DNA of 64,000 nucleotides from positions 124,001 to 188,000 of the forward strand of contig NZ_JABASX010000007.1 of assembly GCF_016107655.1 (NCBI RefSeq), read 5' to 3'. Origin of the DNA: Brevibacterium antiquum. GTDB taxonomy: Bacteria; Actinomycetota; Actinomycetes; Actinomycetales; Brevibacteriaceae. Under the pieces are notes generated by a model, which ran no database searches, was not told the DNA's origin, and saw nothing but the letters and a program-made list of their open reading frames with translations. This document shows, piece after piece, positions 34,499-43,517 of this stretch (position 1 is its first letter; the number at the start of each line of letters is the position of its first letter). A program made the position numbers and the translations under genes.

Positions 34499-34560
34499 CG
34501 CTGGCTTCACCTCGGAAGGTCACCGTCGCCGAGGTGGCCCCGCCCACCCGTGCACGTGAA

Positions 34561-34594
34561 GAACCCCGCCCCTGAGTTCTCAGGGGCGGGGTTC
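34561..34594. terminator. Bidirectional hairpin terminator after the LCP gene
   Basis: 16-bp perfect stem (34561-34576 with 34579-34594, beginning GAACCCCGCCCCTGAG), lying between the convergent LCP and secreted-protein genes. Only a weak T-rich tail (GTTCC). Confidence 0.75.
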
Positions 34595-34621
34595 GTTCCA
34601 CCCGTATCGGGTGACGTCATC

Positions 34622-35080
34622 TCAGTTGCCGAACTGGACCGTGTGGACTCCGTGGGGTGCGCCCCATTCGCCGCCGTTCGACACTTCTTCGTTGGAAACT
34701 CCGACAGACATCGTCTCGCCAGTGACGGTATTCTCATAGTCCGAGTAGATGGTCCCTGCTGCTCCGTCACCGCCGGTCTTGACCCAATGTGTCGCATGAT
34801 CATTGCCGTGCTCGTTCAGGGCCTCGACGACCTCAGGCGTGGCGAACCCTTCGACCCGCTCCGCATTGCCCGCGCCCCAGGCCCTGACGAGCTCATCGGC
34901 GTAGATGCCGGTATCCGTCGGGTAGTGAACCGATTGCGGTGCGACGTCGGCGTCTGAGTTCGTGACCGCTGCGGGTGCAGGTGCCGCCAGTGCGGGGCCA
35001 CTGGCCAGGCCGATTCCTGCGAGGCCGGCGACGGCTGCGATTCCCAGAGCTGCTGCGCGATTGCGAATGGTGGTCTTCAT
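34622..35080 (-). CDS. Small secreted protein of unknown function
   Basis: 152 residues with a clear Sec signal peptide: basic MKTTIRNRAA, hydrophobic GIAAVAGLAGIGLASGP and a cleavage site after ALA-APA (about residue 33). The mature part (about 120 residues) is polar, has no Cys, and ends GVHTVQFGN; it contains DTGIYADELVRAWGAGNAE, reminiscent of small NTF2/SnoaL-type folds, but I cannot assign it. ATG at 35080 is supported by AAGGA about 9 nt upstream; the longer frame would place the signal peptide internally. Confidence 0.75.
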   Translation of the reverse strand: MKTTIRNRAAALGIAAVAGLAGIGLASGPALAAPAPAAVTNSDADVAPQSVHYPTDTGIYADELVRAWGAGNAERVEGFATPEVVEALNEHGNDHATHWVKTGGDGAAGTIYSDYENTVTGETMSVGVSNEEVSNGGEWGAPHGVHTVQFGN

Positions 35081-35583
35081 GGTGTCGATCCTTCTTCTTC
35101 GAGGGGGCGTATTCGCTGTGTGATGCCTGCGGTGAGTGTGGTCACCGGAGCGGTGACACCTCATCGACGCCTGCCAGTATTGCGTTCGGACTTGAAGTCA
35201 GGACCACACTGCCTGGGAGGAAACTCGGAGAGGGTCACAGCCTGGAGAAGAGCTGTCTGCAATCCTGCGGCGGTCGCGCAAGCGCGCGGAACCCACCGGA
35301 TCCATACGACAACGAATATTGCCTGATGACGCGGTGCGAACGACTGCCTGGCGGTGTCGACCAGACTGTGACACACGGTTGTTGCAGAGCGCTGTTTGCT
35401 ACGTTTTCGTCTGCACAGTGAAACCCAATCGTGACCGGACCTCGCCGAGGTGGTTCTTCGTTCTCGTCGGACGTGATCCGGGCCATATGAAGACTGGGCT
35501 CGAAGGCCTAGAGTGGGCTCTGAGATCCATCCCATTCGTCACTTAGAGGAAGTGGACGATCCGAGCAGAGAGCGGAGGCCCGC
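35081..35583. other. 500-bp divergent intergenic region
   Basis: No credible gene on either strand. It separates the secreted-protein gene from fdxA. A copy of GCCGAGGTGG lies at 35444-35453. TAGAGT (35510-35515) and TAGAGG are the only -10-like words close to fdxA. No strong palindrome or riboswitch-like structure that I can see. Confidence 0.5.
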
Positions 35584-35916
35584 ATGACCTACGTGATCGC
35601 GCAGCCGTGCATCGATGTCAAGGACAAGTCGTGTGTCGACGAATGTCCTGTCGATTGCATCTACGAAGGTGAACGCAGTCTCTACATCCATCCCGACGAA
35701 TGCATCGACTGCGGTGCCTGCGAACCGGTCTGCCCCGTCGAGGCGATCTTCTATGAAGACGATGTCCCGGAGGAATGGGCGGACTACTACACCTATAACG
35801 TGGACTTCTTCGACGAGCTCGGTTCGCCGGGAGGCGCTGCAGCCCTGGGCAACACCGGCCGGGACCACCCAGCCATCGCCGCTCTGCCGCCTCAGAATCA
35901 GGACGTCGAGCTGTAA
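35584..35916 (+). CDS. fdxA: 7Fe ferredoxin (FdxA)
   Basis: 110-residue [3Fe-4S][4Fe-4S] ferredoxin, the common actinobacterial electron carrier. Cluster ligands are in [17 protein letters not shown] (first cluster, Cys at 10, 18, 22, plus later CP) and [12 protein letters not shown] (second cluster). The C-terminal extension with [18 protein letters not shown] is typical of FdxA and shields the clusters. Strong ribosome binding site GGAGG before the ATG. Single gene, convergent with pgm at 29 bp. Confidence 0.96.
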   Translation: MTYVIAQPCIDVKDKSCVDECPVDCIYEGERSLYIHPDECIDCGACEPVCPVEAIFYEDDVPEEWADYYTYNVDFFDELGSPGGAAALGNTGRDHPAIAALPPQNQDVEL

Positions 35917-35944
35917 CCAGCTGGTGGCTGGGAGCCGCTTCGGG

Positions 35945-37585
35945 CTACTCCAGCACCCCATCCACCAATGTCCGAGCGTCGTGCTGGACGGCCCGCAGAT
36001 GGTCCTCATCGCGCAGTGACTCGGCGTAGATCTTGTACACGTCCTCCGTGCCGGAGGGTCGCACCGCGAACCAGGAGTTCTCGGTCGTGACCTTGAGCCC
36101 GCCGATGGGGGCATTGTTTCCCGGCGCCGAGGTGAGTGTTGAGGTCACCGGTTCACCGCCGACGGTCTTCGCCTTCACCTGGGAGGCGTCGAGTGCTCCC
36201 AGTTTCGCCTTCTGCTCCCGGGTGGCCGGGGCGTCCTGGCGGGCGTAGGCGCTGGTGCCGAAGTTCGCAGCCAGTCCCGCATAGCGCTGGGATGGAGTCT
36301 GTCCGGTCTTCGCGGTCATCTCAGCGGCCAGCAGAGCCATGATGATGCCGTCCTTGTCAGTCGACCAGACTTTGCCGTTGCGACGCAGGAACGATGCGCC
36401 AGCAGATTCCTCACCGCCGAAGGCCAGTGTCGAATCGAGGAGTCCGGGGACGAACCATTTGAACCCGACGGGAACCTCGAACAGCCGCCGATCATGGGCG
36501 GCGACGATTCGGTCGACGATCGAAGAGGTGACCAGCGTCTTGCCGATGCCGGCGCTGGAGGACCATTCGGGTCGGTTGTCGAGCAGGTAGTCGATGGCAG
36601 TCGCCAGATAGTGGTTGGGGTTCATCAGCCCGGCATCGGGGGTGACGATGCCGTGGCGGTCGGCATCGGCGTCATTGCCCGTGGCGATGTCGAAGTCGTT
36701 GCGGGAGGCGATGAGCCCGGCCATGGCGTAGGGCGAGGAGCAGTCCATGCGGATGTTCTCGTCCCAGTCCAGGGTCATGAATGACCAGGTGGGGTCGATC
36801 TCGGGGTGGACGACCGTGAGATTGAGGTCGAAGTCCTCGGCGATCGCGGCCCAGTAGTCGACGCTGGCTCCGCCCAGGGGATCGGCGCCGATGTGGATGT
36901 CGGAGCTGCGGATGACATCGAGGTCGATGACCGACTCGAGGTCCTCGGTATAGTTGGAGATGAAGTCGAAGTTCTCGGTGTTCTCCAGGTGGAAGGCCCG
37001 TTGGAACCCGGTGCGTGGAATCTTCTCCCATCCTGCTTCGAGGTAGGAGTTCGCACGGTCGGCGATCCACGTCGTCGTCTCAGACCCGGCCGGCCCTCCG
37101 TGCGGTGGGTTGTATTTGATGCCGCCGTCGGAGGGTGGATTGTGGCTTGGGGTGACGATGATGCCGTCGGCCTGTGCATCCGTTGCGGTCTTGCCCGCGT
37201 TGAAGCCGAGGATCGCGTGGGAGAGCACCGGCGTGGGAGTGAAGCCGTCACGCTCATCGATGAGCGCGGGCACCTCAGCGGCGGCCAGGACCTCGAGCAC
37301 GGTGAGGAACGCGGGTTCGCTCAGTGCGTGGGTGTCACGGCCCAAGTAGACGGGCCCGTAGATGCCCTGTTTCTTGCGGAAGTCGACGATGGCGGCGGTG
37401 ATCGCTGCGATGTGGGCTTCGTTGAATGCACGGTTGAAGCTTGACCCGCGGTGTCCCGAGGTCCCGAAGCTCACGGCCTGTGCAGGCACGGAGGAATCGG
37501 GGACGAGATCGTAATACGAGTCAAGCAGTGCGGGGATGTCAACGAGATCCCGATCCTGGGCCAGCTGGCCGGCGCGAGTAGTCAT
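35945..37585 (-). CDS. pgm: Phosphoglucomutase (alpha-D-glucose phosphate-specific)
   Basis: 546 residues, the same length as E. coli Pgm. Active-site phosphoserine loop TPSHNPPSDGGIKYNPPHGG (about residue 140 onward); metal-binding loop DNDADADRHGI appears as TGNDADADRHGIVT; sugar-binding GGEESAGASF; C-terminal phosphate-binding RPSGTEDVYKIYAES. Interconverts glucose-1-P and glucose-6-P, feeding glycogen and the nucleotide sugars that the glycopolymer locus needs. ATG at 37585 gives the standard N-terminus; the frame is open 35 codons further upstream but without family similarity. Confidence 0.95.
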   Translation of the reverse strand: MTTRAGQLAQDRDLVDIPALLDSYYDLVPDSSVPAQAVSFGTSGHRGSSFNRAFNEAHIAAITAAIVDFRKKQGIYGPVYLGRDTHALSEPAFLTVLEVLAAAEVPALIDERDGFTPTPVLSHAILGFNAGKTATDAQADGIIVTPSHNPPSDGGIKYNPPHGGPAGSETTTWIADRANSYLEAGWEKIPRTGFQRAFHLENTENFDFISNYTEDLESVIDLDVIRSSDIHIGADPLGGASVDYWAAIAEDFDLNLTVVHPEIDPTWSFMTLDWDENIRMDCSSPYAMAGLIASRNDFDIATGNDADADRHGIVTPDAGLMNPNHYLATAIDYLLDNRPEWSSSAGIGKTLVTSSIVDRIVAAHDRRLFEVPVGFKWFVPGLLDSTLAFGGEESAGASFLRRNGKVWSTDKDGIIMALLAAEMTAKTGQTPSQRYAGLAANFGTSAYARQDAPATREQKAKLGALDASQVKAKTVGGEPVTSTLTSAPGNNAPIGGLKVTTENSWFAVRPSGTEDVYKIYAESLRDEDHLRAVQHDARTLVDGVLE

Positions 37586-37771
37586 ACTTCTACAATGCCA
37601 AACCCGAACCGATGCACACAGTCCTGAGCCTTCAGTTCTTGCATCGTGGACGGCGAGAGTCCAACGTCGCCGGAAATTCGCAGTCGGCACCTATCCAGGG
37701 CACGTGCAGGAGATTAGGCTGAAAGCGGCAATCAATGGCAACAATCCCTGTTCGCGAGGAGGCGGTCGAAA

Positions 37772-38782
37772 GTGTTCGAAGGCGAACCCGCAGGACCCGA
37801 GCAGCGCGCTTACACCGGCGAGCTGCCCGGCCCTTCAGCAACGGCCCGGATCCTCGCCGAGGCTCATCACCGTTATCGTGACCTCGACGACGGCGAGATC
37901 GCCGACTACATCCCCATCCTCGCCGAGGCGGATCCCACCTGGTTCGGCCTCAGCTTCATCGATATCGCCGGCCGCGCCCATGAGGCAGGCGACATCGACG
38001 TGACCTTCTCGATTCAGTCGATCTCGAAGGCCTTCGTCTTCGCCCTCGTCTGCCAGGCCCGCAGTCACGAATTCGTCCACGAGCGCATCGGGGTCAACAA
38101 CACGGGACTGCCCTTCAACTCTGTGATGGCCATCGAACTCAATGATGGGCATCCGATGAATTCGATGGTCAATGCCGGGGCGATCGCCACAACGGCTCTG
38201 GTGACCGGTGAGACTCCGGCAGAGAAGTGGGAGACCATCCGCAGCGGACTCTCCCGGTTTGCGGGAAGAAATCTCGAGCTCGACGGGCGGGTCTACCGCT
38301 CCGAGATCGAGAGCAACCAGCGAAACAAGGCGCTCGCCCGACTGCTCGAGAGCTACGGGAGGATCATCACTGATCCTCTGGACAGCGTCGACATCTACAC
38401 CCGCCAGTGTTCACTGTCGGTGAGCGCACACGATCTCGCGGTGATGGGTTCGACTCTGGCAGACGGGGGAGTGAATCCGGTGACCGGCGAACGCGTGGTC
38501 TCCGCCGAGGTGGCCCGTGACACCCTCGCATTGCTGGCTTCGTGCGGAATGTATGAGAACAGCGGTGAATGGCTCTTCGAGATCGGGCTGCCGGCCAAAT
38601 CGGGAGTCGCGGGCGGAATCGTCGCCATCGCTCCGGGCAAGGGTGCGCTCGGCACGTTCTCTCCGCGCCTCGACTCCGCCGGCAACAGCGTCCGCGGCCA
38701 GCGGGCCTGCTTCGACCTCTCCCGCGCCTTGGGTCTCAATCTCTTCGCCTCCACCCCAGCACACGCACCTCATCAACGCTGA
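37772..38782 (+). CDS. glsA: Glutaminase
   Basis: 336-residue serine-dependent glutaminase hydrolysing glutamine to glutamate and ammonia. The catalytic Ser-x-x-Lys is SISK at residues 83-86 in FSIQSISKAFVFALVCQARS. Other blocks: NSMVNAGAIATTAL, ESNQRNKALARLLESYG, YTRQCSLSVSAHDLAVMGSTLADGG (two blocks) and KSGVAGGIVAIAPGKGALG. GTG start with GAGGAGG 9 nt upstream. The MFS gene follows after 11 bp, so they are probably one operon, which hints at a glutamine/glutamate-related or acid-stress role for both. Confidence 0.93.
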   Translation: MFEGEPAGPEQRAYTGELPGPSATARILAEAHHRYRDLDDGEIADYIPILAEADPTWFGLSFIDIAGRAHEAGDIDVTFSIQSISKAFVFALVCQARSHEFVHERIGVNNTGLPFNSVMAIELNDGHPMNSMVNAGAIATTALVTGETPAEKWETIRSGLSRFAGRNLELDGRVYRSEIESNQRNKALARLLESYGRIITDPLDSVDIYTRQCSLSVSAHDLAVMGSTLADGGVNPVTGERVVSAEVARDTLALLASCGMYENSGEWLFEIGLPAKSGVAGGIVAIAPGKGALGTFSPRLDSAGNSVRGQRACFDLSRALGLNLFASTPAHAPHQR

Positions 38783-38793
38783 AAGGAATCACT

Positions 38794-40416
38794 ATGACTG
38801 CCCCGGCCGAAAAGACCGACCACGCCGAGGTTCGTGCATCCTGGACTCCCATGATCGGGCTGTTCCTCGCCCAGGTGCTCATGTCCTTCAACGTGTCAGC
38901 CCTCCCGATCTCTCTGGGCGGGATGGTCGAGGACTTCGGGGTGGCGCCCACCGTCGCCTCGTCGACGATCGTCGTCTACGGCCTCGCCGTCGCAGCGCTG
39001 GTGATGACGGGTGCGAAGCTCGGGCAGCGTATCGGCTGGGTCATCATCTTCAGGGTCGTGCTCATCGTCTTCGCGGCATCGTCGCTGCTGATGATCTTCT
39101 CGCGCACAGTGGCGTGGGTGATCGGCGGGCAGATCCTCGCCGGTGCTGCCGCTGCCATCATCGTTCCGGCCCTGGTGGCGCTCATCGCGGAGAACTATCG
39201 GGGATCACAGCAGGCGGCTGCCGTGGGTTCGCTGGGGTCGGCGCGTGCGTTCTCGGGTATGAGTGCCTTCCTCATCGGCGGCACGCTGGGCACTCTGGTC
39301 GGATGGCGGCCCATCTTCTTCATCACCCTCGGCCTGGCCGCCATCGTCTTCGCCCTGAGCTTCAAACTGCGTTCGGACAAGGGCGATCCCAGCATCCGCA
39401 TCGACCTCGTCGCCTCGGTGCTCATCGGGGCTGCGATCGTGCTGCTGACCATGGGATTCAACAATCTCAACGCCTGGGGCATCATCCGCGCCGAGGACGG
39501 CGCCCCGTTCTCCATCGCGGGTCTGTCACCGGCACCGGTCTTCGTCATCGTCGGACTAGTCCTTGGCCAGGCCTTCTTCATGTGGACACGCAGGCGCATC
39601 GCCGATGGCAAGATTCCGCTGGTCGACATCAGTGTGCTCTCGAGGCCCACGGAGCGAGCCGCCGTGTACGCGATGTTCGTCATCGTCGCGATGGAGGCGT
39701 CGGTGAACTTCACCGTCCCCACCTACATTCAGGTGGTGCAGGGCCGAACCCCCTTCGACACGTCGTTGGCGATGTTGCCGTTCAACCTCACCGTCTTCGT
39801 CACGGCAACCTTGATCGTCCGCTTCTACAAGCGCTACTCACCACGCACGATCGCCCTCTTCTCCTTCGGCCTGACCACCGTGGCACTGGTGTGGCTGGCC
39901 TTCGTGGTCACGAACAACTGGGAGACGCTGCCGACGATCCTCGGACTCATCGTCTTCGGCATCGGTCAAGGCGCTCTCGTCACCCTCGTGTTCAACGTCC
40001 TCGTCACCGCAGCACCGAAGCATCTGGCCGGCGACGTCGGCTCCATCCGCGGCACAGCCCAGAACCTCGCCTCGGCAGTGGGCACGGCGATGATGGGGGC
40101 CGTGCTGGTGACCGTGTTGAGCGCGGGGATCATGAGCGCCGTCGATGACCATGCCGGCCTGCCCGAGGACATCGTCGCCCAGGTCGACCTCGACAACATC
40201 AACTTCATCAGCAACGACGAACTCGAAGACGTCCTCTCCGAGACTACGGCGACGCCGGCTCAGGTCGAGCAGGCCGTGGAGCTCAATGCCGATCAGCGCC
40301 TGCGTACTCTCAAGATCGGGTTTCTCATCCTCGCCGGCATCAGTCTGGTCGCGGCCCTGCCGGCCTCGCGACTGCCGAACTATCGTCCCGACGAGATCCC
40401 GGATCCGACGAAGTAG
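38794..40416 (+). CDS. MFS transporter, DHA2-like, downstream of glutaminase
   Basis: 540-residue permease with about 14 helices. N-terminal WTPMIGLFLAQVLMSFNVSALPISLGG is followed by the degenerate motif GAKLGQRIGWVII. A periplasmic or cytoplasmic insertion near the C-terminus (about 40130-40290) is acidic. ATG at 38794 follows AAAGGA; the longer frame is only read-through of the glutaminase gene in another frame. Substrate unknown. The normal first-helix Asp of drug:H+ antiporters is replaced (FNVSALP), so it may not be a multidrug pump. Confidence 0.87.
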   Translation: MTAPAEKTDHAEVRASWTPMIGLFLAQVLMSFNVSALPISLGGMVEDFGVAPTVASSTIVVYGLAVAALVMTGAKLGQRIGWVIIFRVVLIVFAASSLLMIFSRTVAWVIGGQILAGAAAAIIVPALVALIAENYRGSQQAAAVGSLGSARAFSGMSAFLIGGTLGTLVGWRPIFFITLGLAAIVFALSFKLRSDKGDPSIRIDLVASVLIGAAIVLLTMGFNNLNAWGIIRAEDGAPFSIAGLSPAPVFVIVGLVLGQAFFMWTRRRIADGKIPLVDISVLSRPTERAAVYAMFVIVAMEASVNFTVPTYIQVVQGRTPFDTSLAMLPFNLTVFVTATLIVRFYKRYSPRTIALFSFGLTTVALVWLAFVVTNNWETLPTILGLIVFGIGQGALVTLVFNVLVTAAPKHLAGDVGSIRGTAQNLASAVGTAMMGAVLVTVLSAGIMSAVDDHAGLPEDIVAQVDLDNINFISNDELEDVLSETTATPAQVEQAVELNADQRLRTLKIGFLILAGISLVAALPASRLPNYRPDEIPDPTK

Positions 40417-40434
40417 CCCTTCGAATTCGCGTCC

Positions 40435-40711
40435 ATGGACTAACACCATCGAAGACAAGACGGGGCTGACCCCACGCGAACTCATCGACATCGCCAAGAC
40501 TCACGGCTATGACGATCCTGCGGTGAAGGCCGGGGTGATCCTCGATTGGCTCAAGACCGACTACGGGCTCGGCCGCGGACATGGCATGGCGTTGGTCCAC
40601 GTCATCAAGAAGGGGCCGCAGATCGACAGCAAGCATGTCGGCACCGAGGGGGTCCACAACGACGAATCGGACACCCTCTGGCTCGATGGCAAAGCGAGCA
40701 GACCGGCATGA
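40435..40711 (+). pseudogene. DUF4287-type gene with a one-base frameshift at its start
   Basis: The frame from 40442 encodes NTIEDKTGLTPRELIDIAK and then VILDWLKTDYGLGRGHGMAL, which match DUF4287 (short proteins often found fused or next to DUF5655). The only nearby start, ATG GAC at 40435-40440, runs into TAA at once. Removing T40441 gives ATG GAC AAC ACC ATC GAA, a natural start (MDNTIEDKTG) of a 91-residue protein. So either one base is inserted in this strain, the sequence has an error, or an unusual start is used. It lies 18 bp after the MFS stop. Confidence 0.7.
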
Positions 40712-40767
40712 TCACGATCACCGACCGCAATCACCGGATAGCTGAGGCGCTCCTCAGCCGAGGACCC

Positions 40768-41094
40768 TTACTTCACCCACGGCTCCTCGCCGTTTTCTGA
40801 CACGATCGGCTTGCCGTGGTCGAGGTTCCAGGATCCCATGCCACCGGCGACGTTATAGGCGTCGAAGCCGTTGTTCGTCAGCCACGCGACCGCGCGGTGG
40901 GAGCGTCCACCGGTGCGGCAGATGACGTACATGTCGTCATCGAGGGGGAGATCATCGAGTCGGGTCGGCAGCTCACCCAACGGCACGTGCAGCGCGCCCT
41001 CGATGTGCCCGGCCTCCCATTCGTCGTCCTCACGAACGTCGATGATGGCGGCGCCATCGGGGATCTCTGTCACGGAGACTGATTCTTCATCCAT
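40768..41094 (-). CDS. Rhodanese-like domain protein
   Basis: 108-residue single-domain rhodanese. The active-site loop is CRTGGRS with Cys at about residue 60, followed by HRAVAWLTNNGFDAYNVAGGM, and the N-terminal IIDVREDDEWEAGHIEGALHVP block is canonical. Such proteins transfer sulfane sulfur to thiols or cyanide. TAGACT (41101-41106, minus strand) ends 6 nt before the ATG, so the mRNA is probably leaderless; a GTG at 41098-41100 is within the gap. A small stem (40741-40758) lies beyond the stop. Confidence 0.9.
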   Translation of the reverse strand: MDEESVSVTEIPDGAAIIDVREDDEWEAGHIEGALHVPLGELPTRLDDLPLDDDMYVICRTGGRSHRAVAWLTNNGFDAYNVAGGMGSWNLDHGKPIVSENGEEPWVK

Positions 41095-41276
41095 GCCCAC
41101 AGTCTAAACATGGGCCAGTTCCTCATGCACCATGCTCCCGGTCAGGATTGCTCGCCGAGGTGGTCCGCCGCTGGCAGCGTGAGCCGAGACCGGTCAAGGG
41201 GGCTGTTGCCAGGTGGAGACCCATGTGAGAATGACCGTACAACCGCATTGGGAATCCTCGGCGAAGGGAAGAGATC

Positions 41277-41531
41277 ATGACAAGAGAACAACGCGACGAG
41301 TCGGGCGCAGAGAACAAAGCGCGCGATGTCGCAGCAAAGTTGGATGAGGCGACTGAACCTTTAGGTGGGACCTCCGAAATGGATTCCCATGCCAAGGTCG
41401 GATACACCGAAGACAACGTCGAGGACCGTGCCCAAGACGCCGCCGAAGGCGAAGGAGTGACCCTCTATCGCAATCCTGATGGGTCCCACACCGCCGTCGA
41501 TGAATCCGCGGCCCAAGACGACGAGTCCTGA
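41277..41531 (+). CDS. Small acidic hypothetical protein
   Basis: 84 residues, very acidic and hydrophilic, no Cys and almost no hydrophobic core (ENKARDVAAKLDEATEPLGG ... GVTLYRNPDGSHTAVDESAA). Looks intrinsically disordered, like stress-associated actinobacterial peptides. ATG preceded by GAAGGGAAGAG. It is followed after 63 bp by the PNPOx-like stress protein, and the two are likely cotranscribed. Confidence 0.75.
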   Translation: MTREQRDESGAENKARDVAAKLDEATEPLGGTSEMDSHAKVGYTEDNVEDRAQDAAEGEGVTLYRNPDGSHTAVDESAAQDDES

Positions 41532-41594
41532 GGTCCGATGACTGCAGGCTGACCTCAGCACACATCGTTCGATGCACACCGATAGGAGCGAACA

Positions 41595-42080
41595 ATGACA
41601 CACACTGAGAATCTGGAACAGGCTGACGTCGTGAAGATCCTCCGCGACAGCGGGTACGTGATGCTCACGACCGCCCTTGACGACGGCAAGCTGCTCGCGC
41701 ATCCGATGGTGCCCCAGCAGGTCACCGACGATGCGGATGTGTGGTTCTTCCTCGGCATGAAGGGAGACCAGGCGGTCGCACTCCTCCAGAACCCGCAGGT
41801 CAATATCACCGTCGCCGAGGCGGGCAATTGGCTTTCGGTCTCCGGCAGAGTCGAATTCATCGACGACCAAGGCAAGATGGACGAGCTGTGGAATGACGAG
41901 ACGGCTGCGTGGTTCGAGGGCGGTCGCAACGATCCGAGTCTCGGACTCATCAAGGTCACTGGAGACTCCGCGCAGCATTGGGGACTCAAGGGCGGGAAGG
42001 TCTCCGCGCTTGCGCAGATCGCCAAGGCCAAGGTTTCAGGCGATCGCACCGGTGGAGGCAGCGCAACCACACAACTGTGA
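41595..42080 (+). CDS. Pyridoxamine 5'-phosphate oxidase-like general stress protein
   Basis: 161-residue split-barrel flavin-binding protein of the general stress protein 26 group (PF16242-like): VKILRDSGYVMLTTALDDGKLLAHPMV at the start, then DVWFFLGMKGDQAVALLQNPQVNITVAEAGNWLSVSGRVEFIDD in the barrel (quoted as landmarks GNWLSVSGRVEFIDD and LWNDETAAWFEGG). Probably binds FMN/FAD or F420 rather than making pyridoxal phosphate. Good ribosome binding site TAGGAG. A strong hairpin follows its stop. Confidence 0.88.
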   Translation: MTHTENLEQADVVKILRDSGYVMLTTALDDGKLLAHPMVPQQVTDDADVWFFLGMKGDQAVALLQNPQVNITVAEAGNWLSVSGRVEFIDDQGKMDELWNDETAAWFEGGRNDPSLGLIKVTGDSAQHWGLKGGKVSALAQIAKAKVSGDRTGGGSATTQL

Positions 42081-42105
42081 AGCTTGTTAGCACCCTGCCG
42101 CTGCG

Positions 42106-42140
42106 GAAACAGCCCTGCCGACCATCGGCGGGGCTGTTTC
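42106..42140. terminator. Terminator hairpin after the PNPOx-like gene
   Basis: GAAACAGCCCTGCCGA (42106-42121) pairs with 42125-42140 with a single G-T wobble and a 3-base loop; the stem ends in CTGTTTC, giving a T-rich 3' side. Located 26 bp after the stop. Confidence 0.8.
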
Positions 42141-42215
42141 ATGTTGCCCCCTTGTGACGGTCCGCCCCAAAGCGACAAAACCCGCATAGCCACTGTCTCG
42201 GACTAGCATGGAGAC

Positions 42216-43448
42216 ATGGCAAAGAAGATCGTCATCATCGGTGCAGGGCTGGCCGGAACCACAGCCGCCCGGGAACTCAGCGAACGCGGTCAGGCAGTCA
42301 CGCTCGTCGACCCGGCTGCGGGGGAGACCAGCGAACGGCCGCCGCTGTCGAAACACCTCTTCGACGACTCCCGGTATCACCTGCCCTTCCACCTGGAGGC
42401 CGGTGAGCTCATCACCTTCGTTCGTGACATGGCCACAGAGATCACCCTCGCCGAGGCGGCCGATCAGTCCCAGCAGACCGGTCCCACCGGCGGTACCCCA
42501 GCAGCCGGCACCGTCCACTTGACGTCGAGGGAGACCCTGGATTTCACCCACTGCATCCTTGCCACTGGCATGGAGGCGAACCGGCCGGAGATCCCCGGCT
42601 ATCCGGACGCCCTCCCTGTGTACAACCTGGCCGAGGCCGAATGGATCCGTGAGTTCGTCGCCGAATCCGGTACCCCGCTCAACGTCGGCGTCCTCGGTTC
42701 CGGGTACCTGGGCATGGAAGTCGCCACTTCGGCGGTCGCCGCCGGACATGAGGCCACCGTCTACCTGCGCGGAGACGAACCCCTGCGAAAACAACTCTCT
42801 GCTCCGGTGCGCAAGGTGCTGTTTGAGAAGCACAAAGAAGCCGGCGTGAAGTTCGTTGCCCACACCAGCAGCCCGGATGACATCCCGGCAGACGTTCACA
42901 ACCTGTTCGTCACCAGTGTCGGAGCCCGTCCGGCGCTCATTCCCATCGATGGCCTCCGACCCGCCGAGGCGTGGGAGGTGAATGAGAAATTGGCAACATC
43001 TCACGCCCGAGTCTGGGCGGCAGGTGATTGCGCGCAGATCACCGACGGCACCTTCGCCCTTGACCATCCCTGGGCCTGCGAACCGGTGGCCGAAAGCCAC
43101 GGCAAATATCTTGCCGAACTGTTGAGTACCGACGAGGCCGACAACACCGAACCCTGGTCTGATATCCCGTGGCATTGGAGCTTCCAGGGCCCAGAAAAGG
43201 TCTTCACCGCGGGCCTGACCAGCCCCGATGCCACCGAGTCGGTTATCAGACACGATCCGAGCGGCAAGAAATTCCAGGTCTTCCACTTCGATGATTCTGG
43301 CCCAGATGCACGGCTCGTCGGCGTCGAGACACTCAACTGGCCGCCCATGCAGGCAGCAGCCCGTCGAGTACTGGCGGGTAATAACATTCCGACACGAGCC
43401 CAGATCGAGGACCCTGACTTCGACTTCAAGGCTCATAGCCGACTGTGA
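42216..43448 (+). CDS. NAD(P)/FAD-dependent oxidoreductase (ferredoxin reductase-like)
   Basis: 410 residues of the rubredoxin/ferredoxin-NAD reductase type. FAD fold KIVIIGAGLAGTTAARELSE at residues 3-22; NAD fold VGVLGSGYLGMEVATSAVAA at about 158; C-terminal FAD motif VWAAGDCAQITDGTF. Such reductases pass electrons from NAD(P)H to a ferredoxin for P450 or dioxygenase systems; FdxA at 35.6 kb is a possible partner but not adjacent. TAGCAT (42204-42209) is 6 nt before the ATG, so the mRNA is probably leaderless, although GGAG lies in the gap. Confidence 0.88.
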   Translation: MAKKIVIIGAGLAGTTAARELSERGQAVTLVDPAAGETSERPPLSKHLFDDSRYHLPFHLEAGELITFVRDMATEITLAEAADQSQQTGPTGGTPAAGTVHLTSRETLDFTHCILATGMEANRPEIPGYPDALPVYNLAEAEWIREFVAESGTPLNVGVLGSGYLGMEVATSAVAAGHEATVYLRGDEPLRKQLSAPVRKVLFEKHKEAGVKFVAHTSSPDDIPADVHNLFVTSVGARPALIPIDGLRPAEAWEVNEKLATSHARVWAAGDCAQITDGTFALDHPWACEPVAESHGKYLAELLSTDEADNTEPWSDIPWHWSFQGPEKVFTAGLTSPDATESVIRHDPSGKKFQVFHFDDSGPDARLVGVETLNWPPMQAAARRVLAGNNIPTRAQIEDPDFDFKAHSRL

Positions 43449-43517
43449 GAATCGGCTACCCTCATCACGTAGACTTCCTGTGTTCGCCCCAGTCGCCGAC
43501 GAGAGAAACTTCTGTAC

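Noticed and set aside
34561..34594. Riboswitch near the LCP and secreted-protein genes
   Set aside because: A simple perfect hairpin between two convergent stops; position and shape fit a terminator.
40145..40434. Upstream extension of the DUF4287 frame into the MFS gene
   Set aside because: Those codons are an out-of-frame shadow of the MFS C-terminus; family similarity begins only at 40442.
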